Program-made: the position numbers and the translations under genes | The notes under the pieces: generated by a model | What the model saw: only the letters and a program-made list of their open reading frames with translations | What the model was told of the DNA's origin: nothing | The model's database searches: none | Part shown: positions 63,916-64,000 of the stretch, in pieces | Layout: every line of letters begins with the position of its first letter | Position numbering within the stretch: position 1 is the first letter of the stretch | NCBI GenBank assembly: GCA_025061985.1 | Contig: JANXAW010000008.1 | Location: 22,786-86,785 of the forward strand | DNA length: 64,000 nucleotides | Direction: 5' to 3' | Source of the DNA: Fimbriimonadales bacterium | Lineage (GTDB): Bacteria > Armatimonadota > Fimbriimonadia > Fimbriimonadales > GBS-DC

Positions 63916-64000
63916 ATGCCCACGCAAACGCTGGTGCTGGAAGGCGACTGCCTGACACAAATGCAAACGCTGGAGGCTCAGGGCTACCAGTTCGCCCTGA
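63916..64000 (+). CDS. DNA methyltransferase, 5' end only
   Basis: The visible 28 residues (MPTQTLVLEGDCLTQMQTLE...) match the start of site-specific amino-methyltransferases, where a LxxGDxLxxLxxL segment precedes the DPPF motif. The gene runs off the right edge. Together with the gene at 8092-8943 this would be a second such enzyme in the window; no nuclease is seen here. Confidence 0.6.
   Translation, partial: MPTQTLVLEGDCLTQMQTLEAQGYQFAL

Overview
The window is 64 kb of bacterial chromosome with dense, mostly housekeeping genes. The cell was probably diderm: there is a Kdo transferase (23262-24545), an adjacent DUF374 acyltransferase and an MlaE/MlaF pair. Two proteins end in a PEP-CTERM sorting tail. 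Bacterial serpins, PEP-CTERM proteins and many leaderless promoters would fit a deep-branching lineage such as Armatimonadota, perhaps thermophilic. That placement is inference; no marker here proves it.

Layout. 1-12 kb: a truncated sigma-28-like factor, an esterase with a NIL-domain protein, an AhpD-like protein, dnaB diverging from trmD, a frameshifted Uma2 gene, a MATE-like transporter, a MacB-type permease, a DNA methyltransferase, a TPR protein and an MFS exporter. 11.4-14.3 kb: a minus-strand operon of a PIN-TRAM protein, ispDF and hpf. 14.5-20 kb: a PEP-CTERM protein, a ceramidase-like/SCP2 fusion and a STAS-cheA-cheW unit. 20-31.6 kb: tRNA-Thr, a GAF/PAS histidine kinase with dut, a slipin, the Kdo transferase operon, SDR, HPRT and GATase genes, acpS-purN and a large DUF1573 protein. 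31.6-48.5 kb: an N-terminally short uvrA, rseP, cysteine desulfurase, acyl-CoA ligase, rpsP-khpA-rimM, a plsY-AMMECR1 fusion, trpF, nadA, ligA, mlaEF with a BON-like gene, and comF. 48.5-54.6 kb: tRNA-Ala, a RemA-like gene, a gene-poor gap, then a five-gene module with Mu-like head protease, cement protein and gpT-type major capsid protein plus two unrecognised proteins. 54.6-61.4 kb: a minus-strand operon (membrane protein, MFS, nadD, rsfS, TPR-TM protein), then YbjQ, SDR, a serpin lipoprotein and a queuosine-precursor transporter. 61.4-64 kb: decaying genes (a frameshifted fibronectin-like gene and a PEP-CTERM gene with an in-frame TAA), hairpin repeats, a DUF433 gene and the start of a second methyltransferase.

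Regulation. At least ten genes have a TANNNT-like -10 box whose last base lies only 6 or 7 nt before the start codon, with no ribosome binding site. Other genes have a -10 box further away and a clear Shine-Dalgarno sequence. Inside operons, coupling by ATGA or TGATG overlaps is common.

Most unusual: the capsid module without terminase, portal or tail genes; a UvrA lacking its first Walker A region but with its own promoter; the PlsY-AMMECR1 and ceramidase-SCP2 fusions; a matrixin-like domain that has lost its zinc ligands; an ispDF whose best start codon is ATA; and an apparent change of strand composition near 49-52 kb.
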